Source: a virus. From it: a DNA stretch of 22,424 nucleotides. The stretch is from positions 1 through 22,424 of IMG/VR virus record IMGVR_UViG_3300035698_005368, one strand, 5' to 3'. Position numbers and translations under genes: made by a program. Numbering within the stretch: position 1 is the stretch's first letter; each line of letters begins with the position of its first letter. Shown here piece by piece: positions 6,372 to 13,115 of this stretch. Under the pieces are notes generated by a model. It searched no databases. It was not told where the DNA came from and saw nothing but the letters and a program-made list of their open reading frames with translations.

Positions 6372-6530
6372 ATGGAAAAACAATTTTCCCCTAAAGAATA
6401 TAAAGAGTGGCTTGAGAACCATTCAAGTTTTAGTTCTTTTGAACCGGGAGAAATACAAAAAATTGTAATGAAAGCATTTAGTAATAGTAAGGATGCTATT
6501 CAACTTTTCAGTTCTACAAATAACATTTAA
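6372..6530 (+). CDS. 52-residue hypothetical protein, first after P2
   Basis: ATG 6372 follows a weak AGGT and opens a frame to TAA 6528-6530: MEKQFSPKEYKEWLENHSS, then a helix EIQKIVMKAFSNSKDAIQLF. It is soluble and probably helical. No family recognised. Being the first gene of a long operon behind a strong-looking promoter suggests an abundant or early product, which is inference. Confidence 0.55.
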   Translation: MEKQFSPKEYKEWLENHSSFSSFEPGEIQKIVMKAFSNSKDAIQLFSSTNNI

Positions 6531-6596
6531 AGAGAAAGGGACCTCGTATTTTAATATGCAACTATCATCTCCATTTTAGTATCCCCCCTTTCTCTT
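6530..6596 (+). repeat. 11-bp inverted repeat spanning an intergenic region
   Basis: AAGAGAAAGGG (6530-6540) pairs perfectly with CCCTTTCTCTT (6586-6596) across a 45-base loop. The right arm includes a run of six C, unusual in this AT-rich DNA. It fills the gap between two genes; the ribosome-binding site of the second (AGGTGA, 6604-6609) lies eight bases beyond. It could be an RNA element controlling operon read-through or message stability. Confidence 0.55.
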
Positions 6597-6614
6597 AATT
6601 AACAGGTGAATAAC

Positions 6615-6863
6615 ATGGAAAATGACGAAGTAATGGAAAAAGAAATAAATCAAATTGGTTCTGTGGACGAAAGTGTTACAGAAACATTTAAAGATATGGC
6701 GTCTTTATATAAGAAGATTACAAAAAAACTTAAAGAAGATGGAATATGTTTTATTTCTAAAGAAAAGTTAGAGGAACCGTTTGATATAATTGCAGTCCCT
6801 GAAAAGAAAATAGATAAGGGAATGGTCGCATTCATAGCGGTAAATAAAACCGAAAATAAATAA
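6615..6863 (+). CDS. acidic hypothetical protein, 82 residues
   Basis: ATG 6615 is preferred over the in-frame GTG at 6606, since AGGTGA sits at 6604-6609. The product is acidic and helical in its first half, followed by strands (FDIIAVPEKK, GMVAFIAVNK). No family recognised. It precedes the possible ssDNA-binding protein and methyltransferase. Confidence 0.55.
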   Translation: MENDEVMEKEINQIGSVDESVTETFKDMASLYKKITKKLKEDGICFISKEKLEEPFDIIAVPEKKIDKGMVAFIAVNKTENK

Positions 6864-6880
6864 ATAGTGAGGTAAAAACT

Positions 6881-7441
6881 ATGGCAGAAGATGAAGAAAA
6901 AAATGACCCAACGTGGAAACCAGGAGATTTACAACCAAATGTACCTGTAAAGATAAAATTATTATCTGGTAAAGCGATAGCAACTGGGGAAAGTAAGTTT
7001 GGAACGTGGAATTTATGGACAGCAAATGTTGAAAACCAAAAAGTTCATAATAAAGACACAAAGCAAGTAATTGAAGGATTTACAGGAGAGGTAGTATTTT
7101 TTCCAAGTACTAAATTAAATGAAAACCTATTAGTTGCAACAGAAGGAAGAAAAGTAGACGTTGAAGTAGAAATTATGTTAGTGCCAAAAAAATCACCTAA
7201 AGGTGGATTTTACACAACATATGCAGTAAAGAAGCTTTCAGAGGGGACTATCCCCCCTGAAAGTGTTTCATTTTCACACAATCAATATTTAGAAGACTTT
7301 GAGAAAATAGTCGGTTTAGGAACTTGTGAACGAAACAAAGAAATGTTCTTTATGTTTGGATGTCAAAACCCACACTTCTTAACTGAACAACAATTAACAG
7401 ATTTATGGGAAGTATATCAAGAAAAATATATGAAACAATGA
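6881..7441 (+). CDS. possible OB-fold (ssDNA-binding-like) protein
   Basis: A 186-residue protein. Residues 18-130 alternate short strands with glycine turns: VPVKIKLLSGKAIATGESKFGTWNLWTANVE, then FTGEVVFFPSTKL, then RKVDVEVEIMLVPKK and YTTYAVKKL. The pattern of a strand, a small-residue turn and an aromatic strand resembles OB folds of RPA-like proteins. A helical C-terminal region follows (EDFEKIVGLG..., LTDLWEVYQEKYM). Lying in a replication operon with no other SSB candidate, it could coat single-stranded DNA; this is inference from fold impression and place. It has ATGA overlap with the methyltransferase. Confidence 0.5.
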   Translation: MAEDEEKNDPTWKPGDLQPNVPVKIKLLSGKAIATGESKFGTWNLWTANVENQKVHNKDTKQVIEGFTGEVVFFPSTKLNENLLVATEGRKVDVEVEIMLVPKKSPKGGFYTTYAVKKLSEGTIPPESVSFSHNQYLEDFEKIVGLGTCERNKEMFFMFGCQNPHFLTEQQLTDLWEVYQEKYMKQ

Positions 7442-8235
7442 AACACATAATATATGAAGGAGATACTTTAGAAAGGACTAAAGAGATTGACGACGGTTCG
7501 ATACATTTGACCGTAACAAGTCCACCTTATTATAACGCTAAAGAATATCATCAAGAAGATAATAATGTAGGCAACAATGAAAGTTATGACGCTTACTTAA
7601 ATAAAATAAAAGCATTATTATCCCTCATATATGAAAAAACTTGTGATGGTGGTATAGTAGTTTGGAATACTAGCCCTGTATTACACGAAGGATTACGAAT
7701 TGGAATACCATTTGATACACATAAACTATTTATGGAATTAGGTTATGAATTTTTAGAAGACGTTGTATGGGTTAAACCTGATGGGGCGGCTAAACTACGA
7801 TGTGGTGGTTGGTGTCAGAATAAAGGACGTCCAATGACATGGCACGCTAACATTAATACAGAATATTTAATGATTTACAAAAAACCAGGAACACGAACTA
7901 TTGGTGAATATGATGATTTCAAAAACTATTATAATCCAATACCAAAAGACTTATTAACTAGCACGTGGAAGATTAATCCTGAAACAAGCACTCACTGGCA
8001 TGACGCACCATACCCAGATGAATTAGTACAACGGTGTATATTATTATATTCATATAAAGGAGATATAGTATTTGACCCTTTTTTAGGAAGTGGGACGACA
8101 ATGAAAGTAGCACGATTACTTGGAAGAAATAGTATTGCGTGTGAATTAAGCCCTGAATACTTAAAACAAGCTAAGGAAAAACTTGGCTTTTATCAAACAG
8201 CATTATTATCAGAAGAAATATACGAGGTAAAATGA
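7438..8235 (+). CDS. DNA amino-methyltransferase, orphan, beta-class
   Basis: A 265-residue S-adenosylmethionine-dependent DNA methyltransferase. The catalytic motif IV TSPPYYN comes first (residues 27-33) and the AdoMet motif I DPFLGSGTT comes late (residues 213-221), followed by IACELSPEY (acidic motif II). This circular order marks the beta group, which makes N6-methyladenine or N4-methylcytosine. The TSPPY spelling alone does not decide between them. No restriction enzyme is adjacent, so it probably masks viral DNA from host restriction or marks it for regulation. ATG 7438 at the ATGA overlap is used; upstream in-frame starts lie within the previous gene. Confidence 0.85.
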   Translation: MKHIIYEGDTLERTKEIDDGSIHLTVTSPPYYNAKEYHQEDNNVGNNESYDAYLNKIKALLSLIYEKTCDGGIVVWNTSPVLHEGLRIGIPFDTHKLFMELGYEFLEDVVWVKPDGAAKLRCGGWCQNKGRPMTWHANINTEYLMIYKKPGTRTIGEYDDFKNYYNPIPKDLLTSTWKINPETSTHWHDAPYPDELVQRCILLYSYKGDIVFDPFLGSGTTMKVARLLGRNSIACELSPEYLKQAKEKLGFYQTALLSEEIYEVK

Positions 8236-8351
8236 ATAAAATATATAATGCATATAGGAACTTTATTATTAAAAATTTAAAAAAGAATAATTATAGTATT
8301 AATACTTATGATAAAATGATAAAAATAAAGCGAGGTTTAAAAAATGACTAA
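8232..8351 (+). CDS. 39-residue basic peptide
   Basis: Starts at an ATGA overlap with the methyltransferase and ends eight bases inside the next gene. The peptide is Asn/Lys/Tyr-rich (NKIYNAYRNFIIKNLKKNNY). GAGGT within it (8332-8336) is the ribosome-binding site of the next gene. It may be a real tiny gene, or merely a filler frame in AT-rich DNA. Confidence 0.35.
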   Translation: MNKIYNAYRNFIIKNLKKNNYSINTYDKMIKIKRGLKND

Positions 8352-9498
8352 AGAACCATGGAAAGTAAAAAATCTCTGTCATAATGACAGTTTACAACTC
8401 TTTAACGAGACATTATATGCAAATGTGTTAACCATAAATGATGTGATTAGTAAGAAACGTGCCATTAAAATTGATGACACAAAACATTATGGATACTTTC
8501 TAGAGAAAGGTAAACACACATATTTTGTAGATGATTTACCAGGAGAAGATTCAGTATTAGATATATTACCAATAATAGTTAGTGACAAACACGAGTATGA
8601 TTATAATAAACAAGTATTTTGGTTTATTAAAAAATATGGGAGTGTGAAAATACCGGTTGAACAACAAATGAGTATGAAGGATGTAATAGATAGTCTTTCA
8701 AATTTTAATCACACAAACCCAATACACTTTAAGTTAAGTAAGATTATTAATGTAGCCGCTATGGCTGGAAGAATTAATTTTAGAATAGTTAGTGAAAGAG
8801 GTTTTGGAAAAGATTGTGTAATAAACAATTTAAGAGACCTTTTAGGAAGTGTAGCTAACATTTATGGGGCTACATTCGCTAAATTAGAATATAGTTTAAA
8901 GCATAAATATTTAGTTTTTAATGAGATGGGTAACTTAAAAACAGATGATAAATATAATATGCAACAATTCCTATTAGCAATAGGAGCATTCTTTAACAAG
9001 TATACCAAGAGAAGTAGGGCTACAGAAGATACACAAGAAGAATATGATATTAGTAAGACAAGTTTGGGTATTATTTATAATCCACCATTATACTATGTTG
9101 AACGAGGTCAAGAATTCTTTGATATGATGTTTACACAAGCGGTAGCAAACAGGTTTATTCCTTTTTATTTAGAAGGAGTATTAAGTGAGAGTTTTGATGC
9201 CGAATTTGACACAAAAGCAGTTGTAGATGCTAATATAGGTACATATAAACAATTAATTAGTACTATATTGTGGTTTCAACAGAACCAACCAAAGAACAAG
9301 TATGAAATGCCTGATGACATCGATTTTAGCGATGATTTAAAGCGATTTGAGCGTACTTTCTTTAAAATATGTGATTACATAAGCGAATACGCAAAAGACG
9401 AAAAAGAGTACTATACGCTTGTTTACGAGCTTTGGAATTCATATAAGAAGTATGAACAAATACTAGCAGAAGCAAAATTACAAATTAAAGGTGAATAA
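8344..9498 (+). CDS. AAA+-like ATPase with altered Walker A
   Basis: A 384-residue protein. The C-terminal two-thirds have the order of an AAA+/SF3-like ATPase. It has RIVSERGFGKD (a Walker A in which the Ser/Thr after Lys is Asp; K156-D157), then KYLVFNEMG (Walker B-like, with Asn-Glu in place of Asp-Glu, E194). It continues with a sensor-1-like strand GIIYNPP (N246) and AVANRF (R270, a possible arginine finger). The first 120 residues form a separate domain of unknown type. In this setting, between methyltransferase and RadA/polymerase genes, a replicative helicase or initiator is the likeliest role. With the altered Walker A, ATP hydrolysis could be impaired or use different chemistry. GAGGT precedes ATG 8344. 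Confidence 0.5.
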   Translation: MTKEPWKVKNLCHNDSLQLFNETLYANVLTINDVISKKRAIKIDDTKHYGYFLEKGKHTYFVDDLPGEDSVLDILPIIVSDKHEYDYNKQVFWFIKKYGSVKIPVEQQMSMKDVIDSLSNFNHTNPIHFKLSKIINVAAMAGRINFRIVSERGFGKDCVINNLRDLLGSVANIYGATFAKLEYSLKHKYLVFNEMGNLKTDDKYNMQQFLLAIGAFFNKYTKRSRATEDTQEEYDISKTSLGIIYNPPLYYVERGQEFFDMMFTQAVANRFIPFYLEGVLSESFDAEFDTKAVVDANIGTYKQLISTILWFQQNQPKNKYEMPDDIDFSDDLKRFERTFFKICDYISEYAKDEKEYYTLVYELWNSYKKYEQILAEAKLQIKGE

Positions 9499-9500
9499 AG

Positions 9501-9752
9501 ATGATACCAGTAATAATATTAGGTTTTGCATTTATATATGCGGTAACAAAACAATTTATTATTAAACCAGTATTTGGAATAATATTTTGGTTAATAGCGG
9601 ATGATGAACCAAAAGATAAAATAATAAACGATATGAAAACAATTAATATTAGACCTGTTGAAAGACAAGCAAGACAGCCAATACAAGAACAACAAGTAGC
9701 TATAAGGCATGAAGTTTCAACAGAATATCAAGGAGAAGTAAAACTATGGTAA
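9501..9752 (+). CDS. small membrane protein
   Basis: An 83-residue protein beginning with a hydrophobic span (IPVIILGFAFIYAV), a short basic link (TKQFIIKP) and a second hydrophobic stretch (VFGIIFWLIA), then a polar Gln/Arg/Glu-rich tail. It could cross the membrane once or twice. Ribosome-binding site GGTGA lies at 9490-9494. Unrecognised. Confidence 0.55.
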   Translation: MIPVIILGFAFIYAVTKQFIIKPVFGIIFWLIADDEPKDKIINDMKTINIRPVERQARQPIQEQQVAIRHEVSTEYQGEVKLW

Positions 9753-9943
9753 ACTGGAGAGCAAGATACGAAGATAAGGTTTTTACAGGACAACAAATAA
9801 ATTCCTGTATTATAGATGAAGCAATCTATATAGACTTTGGCAAACTTAAAAAATATTTTCAAGGAATAGTATGTAATTGTTTTTGCGTACCAAAAGAATT
9901 AATAATAGGCACACCAAGAGGTATATGCAATGAAAGGACTTAA
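9746..9943 (+). CDS. 65-residue hypothetical with N-terminal W-R-x-R-Y-E motif
   Basis: Begins MVNWRARYEDK, the recurrent motif at its very N-terminus, followed by a beta-rich part (INSCIIDEAIYIDFGKL) and CNCFC, which might bind metal. It overlaps the previous gene by seven bases; AGGAGAAG (9731-9738) is a reasonable ribosome-binding site. It ends inside the next small gene. Function unknown. Confidence 0.5.
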   Translation: MVNWRARYEDKVFTGQQINSCIIDEAIYIDFGKLKKYFQGIVCNCFCVPKELIIGTPRGICNERT

Positions 9944-10103
9944 AATGTGGGTAATGACACTCGTAGAATATGATGAATTTGGACAAGCAAAGGTAACAAA
10001 ATCATTTTGTAAACCAGCAAAAGATTCAGCAATAAAACCAGCAGGCAAACAAAGTAAGCCTAAACAAGAAAGCAAACAATCAGAAGAGGTTAGTTTATTT
10101 TAA
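9930..10103 (+). CDS. 57-residue protein with Lys/Gln-rich tail
   Basis: ATG 9930 overlaps the previous stop by 14 bases. The front (MWVMTLVEYDEFGQAKVTKSF) looks like a strand pair; the rest is a flexible Lys/Gln/Ser tail ending KQSEEVSLF. The end faintly recalls a clamp-binding tail (Gln, then two large hydrophobics at the C-terminus) but lacks the central Leu/Ile, so I do not claim it. Confidence 0.45.
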   Translation: MKGLKMWVMTLVEYDEFGQAKVTKSFCKPAKDSAIKPAGKQSKPKQESKQSEEVSLF

Positions 10104-10104
10104 A

Positions 10105-10368
10105 ATGAAATTAAACAAAACACTATTGTTTTTATTTAGGATATTCAATAGACCAATGCCTAAAAAAATAGTAAAAGAATCAGATGATGGAGAACTATTT
10201 ATGATAGGAGAAGAAATCATAATAGGAGCTCCAGACGTGTATTTTAAGAGAGTTGAAGACGACGAAATACTCTTCTCTGACCATAAATCAAACAAGTATG
10301 TGGTTAACGGTATTAAATTATTAGAAGATAGCAGGACAAGATATACGTTTAAACAGGTGAAAGAATGA
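10105..10368 (+). CDS. hypothetical protein, 87 residues
   Basis: The ATG stands one base past the previous stop. The N-terminus is short, hydrophobic and basic (MKLNKTLLFLFRIFNRP); the rest is strand-rich with alternating acidic and hydrophobic residues (LFMIGEEIIIGAPDVYFKRV). The first 16 residues could be a membrane-binding helix. Unrecognised. Overlaps the next tiny gene by ATGA. Confidence 0.5.
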   Translation: MKLNKTLLFLFRIFNRPMPKKIVKESDDGELFMIGEEIIIGAPDVYFKRVEDDEILFSDHKSNKYVVNGIKLLEDSRTRYTFKQVKE

Positions 10369-10466
10369 AAATTATAGAAATTAAAGAAGAAGATTATGAT
10401 TTTGTATGTAGATTACTAATTGGATTAGGTATAATGTTTAATAAACCGAAGGAGGAAATAAAATGA
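10365..10466 (+). CDS. 33-residue peptide
   Basis: A tiny ORF between two ATGA overlaps: MKIIEIKEEDYDFVCRLLIG, ending MFNKPKEEIK. Its last codons contain AGGAGG, the ribosome-binding site of the following gene. It may exist mainly to couple translation. Confidence 0.4.
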   Translation: MKIIEIKEEDYDFVCRLLIGLGIMFNKPKEEIK

Positions 10467-10741
10467 ATTTTAAAGAAAGATACGAAAACAATGAACCCAA
10501 TAATGATGTGTGAGGTTCAGTATATGATACATTGAGTGACACGACATCAAGTTCTACCACACAATCAGCATTTCAAGGTGGAACAATAGAAATAGAATAT
10601 GAAGATGAAAGTGGAACCACAAGAACAATTAGAGGTCAAATAACTTCAATGGAAATGAACACAACTCCTAACGATAATATTGCATTCTCTGTAGAAGGAT
10701 TAGGAGACCGCGGTGAAAGATTTAACGCTGAGATGAGGTAA
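10463..10741 (+). pseudogene. gene interrupted by in-frame TGA
   Basis: ATG 10463 has the perfect upstream AGGAGG. Its frame reads MNFKERYENNEPNNDV, then TGA (10511-10513), then continues open in the same frame to TAA 10739-10741. The continuation is GSVYDTLSDTT, a Ser/Thr-rich stretch, then a small beta domain GGTIEIEYEDESGTTRTIRG ... NIAFSVEGLGDRGERFNAEM. The second part alone has only a TTG (10532) with no ribosome-binding site at the right distance. A TGG-to-TGA change would explain it; so would read-through or sequencing error. The N-terminal piece carries the W/F-K-x-R-Y-E motif. Confidence 0.6.
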
Positions 10742-10745
10742 AAAA

Positions 10746-10925
10746 ATGAGACCACAAGAAAGAATAAAAGAAATATTATTCGAACTGAAGCGACTCTGGA
10801 ACAAACATCCAGACATGAGGTTAGGACAATTATTAGGAGTATACGCGTTTGATGATGTTGGACCATTAATGTGGAATCAAGAAGATGACATTACTTTAAG
10901 AAACATTAAAGCTAGGAGGCAATAA
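10746..10925 (+). CDS. small conserved phage-type protein
   Basis: A 59-residue protein: MRPQERIKEILFELKRLWNK, then PDMRLGQLLG, then WNQEDDITLRNI. Many tailed phages carry short proteins with this order (R-P-x-E-R-I, a Trp helix, P-D-x-R-x-x-Q-L, a final E-D-D), and their function is unknown. Recognition is from memory of the pattern, not from a search. Its end contains AGGAGG, used by the next gene. Confidence 0.6.
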   Translation: MRPQERIKEILFELKRLWNKHPDMRLGQLLGVYAFDDVGPLMWNQEDDITLRNIKARRQ

Positions 10926-11240
10926 ATGATTAAAATAATATGTAAAAAAACATGGTTAACTGTAATTAACAATATTAAATATTGGAAAGACCGATATTAT
11001 CGAGAACAAAAAGAACCTCATCCAACACCTGACAAAATAATGTTATGGATAAAAGAATTAAAAAAAAGTACTAATAAACAAACATTAATACATATGAGTC
11101 CAGTAGCATATAAGAATTTACTTAAAAATCCAAATACTAATTTTAATCTTGCTTATTCAAAACGTAAAATTTATATGTTTGATATAGAAATAAAAATAAA
11201 TTCCCACATAGCTGGATGGTATATAAAAGGTAAAAAATGA
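10926..11240 (+). CDS. hypothetical protein, 104 residues, W-K-x-R-Y motif
   Basis: AGGAGG sits before ATG 10926. A basic N-terminus leads to YWKDRYYREQ (residues 19-28), a copy of the recurrent motif, then a Pro-rich link (KEPHPTPDK), then a small mixed alpha/beta part. TLIHMSPVAYKNLL may be a helix over a sheet. Unrecognised. Ends in an ATGA overlap. Confidence 0.5.
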   Translation: MIKIICKKTWLTVINNIKYWKDRYYREQKEPHPTPDKIMLWIKELKKSTNKQTLIHMSPVAYKNLLKNPNTNFNLAYSKRKIYMFDIEIKINSHIAGWYIKGKK

Positions 11241-11410
11241 TAATTGACGCGATAGAAGATATACAAGCTTTTTGGAAAAATTTAGGTTCACGAACTAAAT
11301 TATATAAAGTAATTGTAGGAAAAAAAGAATATAAGAATATGGAATTAACATATGAACAAACCGAAAACGGAGAAAGATTTGTTTTCAAGGAGAGAAAAAA
11401 TGCCAACTGA
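11237..11410 (+). CDS. 57-residue hypothetical protein
   Basis: Starts at the ATGA overlap; MIIDAIEDIQAFWKNLGSRT, then a strand-rich basic half (LYKVIVGKKEYKNMELTYEQ). Its last codons contain AAGGAGAG, the ribosome-binding site of the next gene, which it overlaps by 11 bases. No family recognised. Confidence 0.45.
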   Translation: MIIDAIEDIQAFWKNLGSRTKLYKVIVGKKEYKNMELTYEQTENGERFVFKERKNAN

Positions 11411-11513
11411 AATAAAATATGATGAAATAACTGAATGTACTGCTTGTCACCATGATTTACGCGAATATTGCGACAAAGAAGAATGGGTATGTTGTCCATT
11501 TTGTGGATATTAG
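11400..11513 (+). CDS. 37-residue zinc-ribbon peptide
   Basis: A tiny protein with CTACHHD and, at the end, CCPFCGY: one CxxC on each side of an acidic turn, sufficient for one zinc ribbon. It resembles the many short phage proteins containing only this fold. It ends with TAG. AAGGAGAG precedes the ATG. Supported by Cys spacing and position. Confidence 0.55.
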   Translation: MPTEIKYDEITECTACHHDLREYCDKEEWVCCPFCGY

Positions 11514-11526
11514 GTAAAAAATAATT

Positions 11527-12084
11527 ATGATAAATAATGGTAGATTTAAAAAAGGTATGATTCCATGTAATAAAGGTATTAAAGGACAGATACCTTGGAA
11601 TAAAGGAAAAAAGATGTCTTCGGAATCTTGTGAAAAAATGAGTAAAGCCCATAAAGGAGTTAAACTATCATTAAAAACTTGTAAAAGAATGTCAAAAGCC
11701 AAAACAGGAATAAAACTTACACAACAAACAAAAGAAAAACTATCATTACAAAAATTAGGACCACTAAACCCGCAATGGAAAGGTGGTGTAACACCCATTT
11801 TCGATATCATAAGAAGAAGTGATAAATATAAAGTATGGAGAATGTCTGTATTTGAACGAGATAATTTTACATGCCAAATATCTGGGTTATGCATTGGTGG
11901 TGAATTGGAAGCACATCACATTAAGAATTTTGCAAATAATGAAGAGATTAGATTTAAATTAAATAATGGTATTACTATACATAAAGATATACATTCACTA
12001 TTTCATAAAAAATATGGATATAACAATAATACATTAGAACAAATTGAACAATTTAAGGAGGAATATAAAAATGGATATGAGTGA
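11527..12084 (+). CDS. HNH homing endonuclease with NUMOD3 repeats
   Basis: A 185-residue protein. The first half carries repeated NUMOD3-type DNA-binding units (SSESCEKMSKAHKG, SLKTCKRMSKAKTG, TQQTKEKLSLQKLG), then NPQWKGG. The second half is the HNH nuclease: YKVWRMSVFERDNFTCQISG, EAHHIKNF, NNGITIHKDIHSLFHKKYG. All catalytic residues are in place. It lies directly before radA; its last 14 bases overlap radA, and its 3' end contains radA's ribosome-binding site. Homing nucleases often sit beside replication and recombination genes. Confidence 0.8.
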   Translation: MINNGRFKKGMIPCNKGIKGQIPWNKGKKMSSESCEKMSKAHKGVKLSLKTCKRMSKAKTGIKLTQQTKEKLSLQKLGPLNPQWKGGVTPIFDIIRRSDKYKVWRMSVFERDNFTCQISGLCIGGELEAHHIKNFANNEEIRFKLNNGITIHKDIHSLFHKKYGYNNNTLEQIEQFKEEYKNGYE

Positions 12085-13024
12085 TTTAGAACAATTACCA
12101 GGCGTAGGTTCTGGAACCGCCGAAAAGATGCGAGAAAATGGCGTATTAAATTTAATGAGTGTTGCCGCATCAACTCCTGGACAAATGAAAGATTTGTGTG
12201 GAATGACAGAAAAAGCAAGTAGAAAAATTATTAATAAAGCACGGGAATTGTGTAAGTTAGGATTTGAATTAGGAATAGATGTAGAAAAGAAAAGAGCAGA
12301 GAAACGAGATAAGATACCAACTAATTGTGAAGTAATAGACGAACTATTAGGTGGTGGATTAGAACTAGGAACAAGTCTAGAAGCATACGGAGAGTTCGCA
12401 AGTGGTAAAACACAAATCGGACACTTACTAGCAGTGAATACGCTTAAAAAGTACCCAGATAGTTATGTTATATGGATTGATACAGAGAATACATTCTGTC
12501 CAGACCGAATAAGACATTTCTGTGAAGGAAGCGAAATAGACCCTGAAAAAGTATTAAGACATATCAAAGTTAGTAAAGCAATGAGTAGCGACCATCAAAT
12601 ATTATTAACAGAACAAGTAGAAAAAGAAATTAATGATGGTAATGATGTTAAACTTTTAATCATAGATAGTTTAATGAATCATTTTAGAGCAGAATATTTA
12701 GGAAGAGGAACTCTAGCGAATAGACAACAAACATTAAACGGTTACTTACATAAAGTAGGTAAATTATGTGATATGTATAATGTTGGCGTGTATTTAACAA
12801 ACCAAATACAAAGCGACCCAGGAGCAATGTTCGGCGACCCAAACAAACCGATAGGTGGTAATATTGTGGGACATTTTGCAACAATAAGAGTATATATAAG
12901 GAAAGCGGCTAAAGGAGCGCGTAAAATGGTTTTAGTAGATAGTCCAAACTTACCACCAGGAGACGCAACCTTTATGATACAAGGTACGAAATTGGATTCA
13001 GTAGTAACTAAAAAAGAGGAATAA
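12071..13024 (+). CDS. radA: RadA recombinase
   Basis: A 317-residue RecA/Rad51 family recombinase. Residues 6-60 form the helix-hairpin-helix domain (LPGVGSGTAEKM) typical of archaeal RadA. It continues with Walker A GEFASGKT (107-114; the second Gly of the usual GEFGSGKT is Ala), Walker B LLIIDS (195-200), the L1 region with RGTLANRQQ, and the L2 region TNQIQSDPGAMFGDP ... IGGNIVGHFATIR. The C-terminal VDSPNLPPGDATFMI also fits RadA. It coats ssDNA and pairs homologous strands, here for replication-linked recombination. AAGGAGGA precedes ATG 12071; an in-frame ATG at 12044 lies deep in the HNH gene. Length fits archaeal RadA (about 320-350). Confidence 0.92.
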   Translation: MDMSDLEQLPGVGSGTAEKMRENGVLNLMSVAASTPGQMKDLCGMTEKASRKIINKARELCKLGFELGIDVEKKRAEKRDKIPTNCEVIDELLGGGLELGTSLEAYGEFASGKTQIGHLLAVNTLKKYPDSYVIWIDTENTFCPDRIRHFCEGSEIDPEKVLRHIKVSKAMSSDHQILLTEQVEKEINDGNDVKLLIIDSLMNHFRAEYLGRGTLANRQQTLNGYLHKVGKLCDMYNVGVYLTNQIQSDPGAMFGDPNKPIGGNIVGHFATIRVYIRKAAKGARKMVLVDSPNLPPGDATFMIQGTKLDSVVTKKEE

Positions 13025-13026
13025 AA

Positions 13027-13113
13027 GTGAAAACAATATATGGTAGATGTAGTTATTGTGGGGAAGAACTAACTGTCCCGAATTTAGAATGCGATTGTAA
13101 TAAGGAGGAATAA
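13027..13113 (+). CDS. 28-residue zinc knuckle peptide, GTG start
   Basis: GTG 13027 begins a short frame with CSYCGEE and CDC, ending NKEE. Its last codons form AAGGAGGA, the ribosome-binding site of the next gene. The Cys spacing suits a single zinc site. It may be real or a coupling frame. Confidence 0.4.
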   Translation: MKTIYGRCSYCGEELTVPNLECDCNKEE

Positions 13114-13115
13114 AA

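Noticed and set aside
10081-10100. PCNA-binding tail QSEEVSLF on the 9930 gene
   Set aside because: The central aliphatic residue of Q-x-x-[L/I/M] is Glu and the last pair is Leu-Phe; the match is too weak.
10511-10513. TGA as selenocysteine codon
   Set aside because: The context is a Ser/Thr-rich stretch with no redox-family resemblance, and I see no evident SECIS-like element; mutation or read-through is simpler.
11143-11894. Long open frames on the minus strand opposite the HNH gene
   Set aside because: They are Phe/Leu/Ser-rich mirror images of Lys/Asn-rich coding DNA, lack ribosome-binding sites and overlap well-supported + strand genes.
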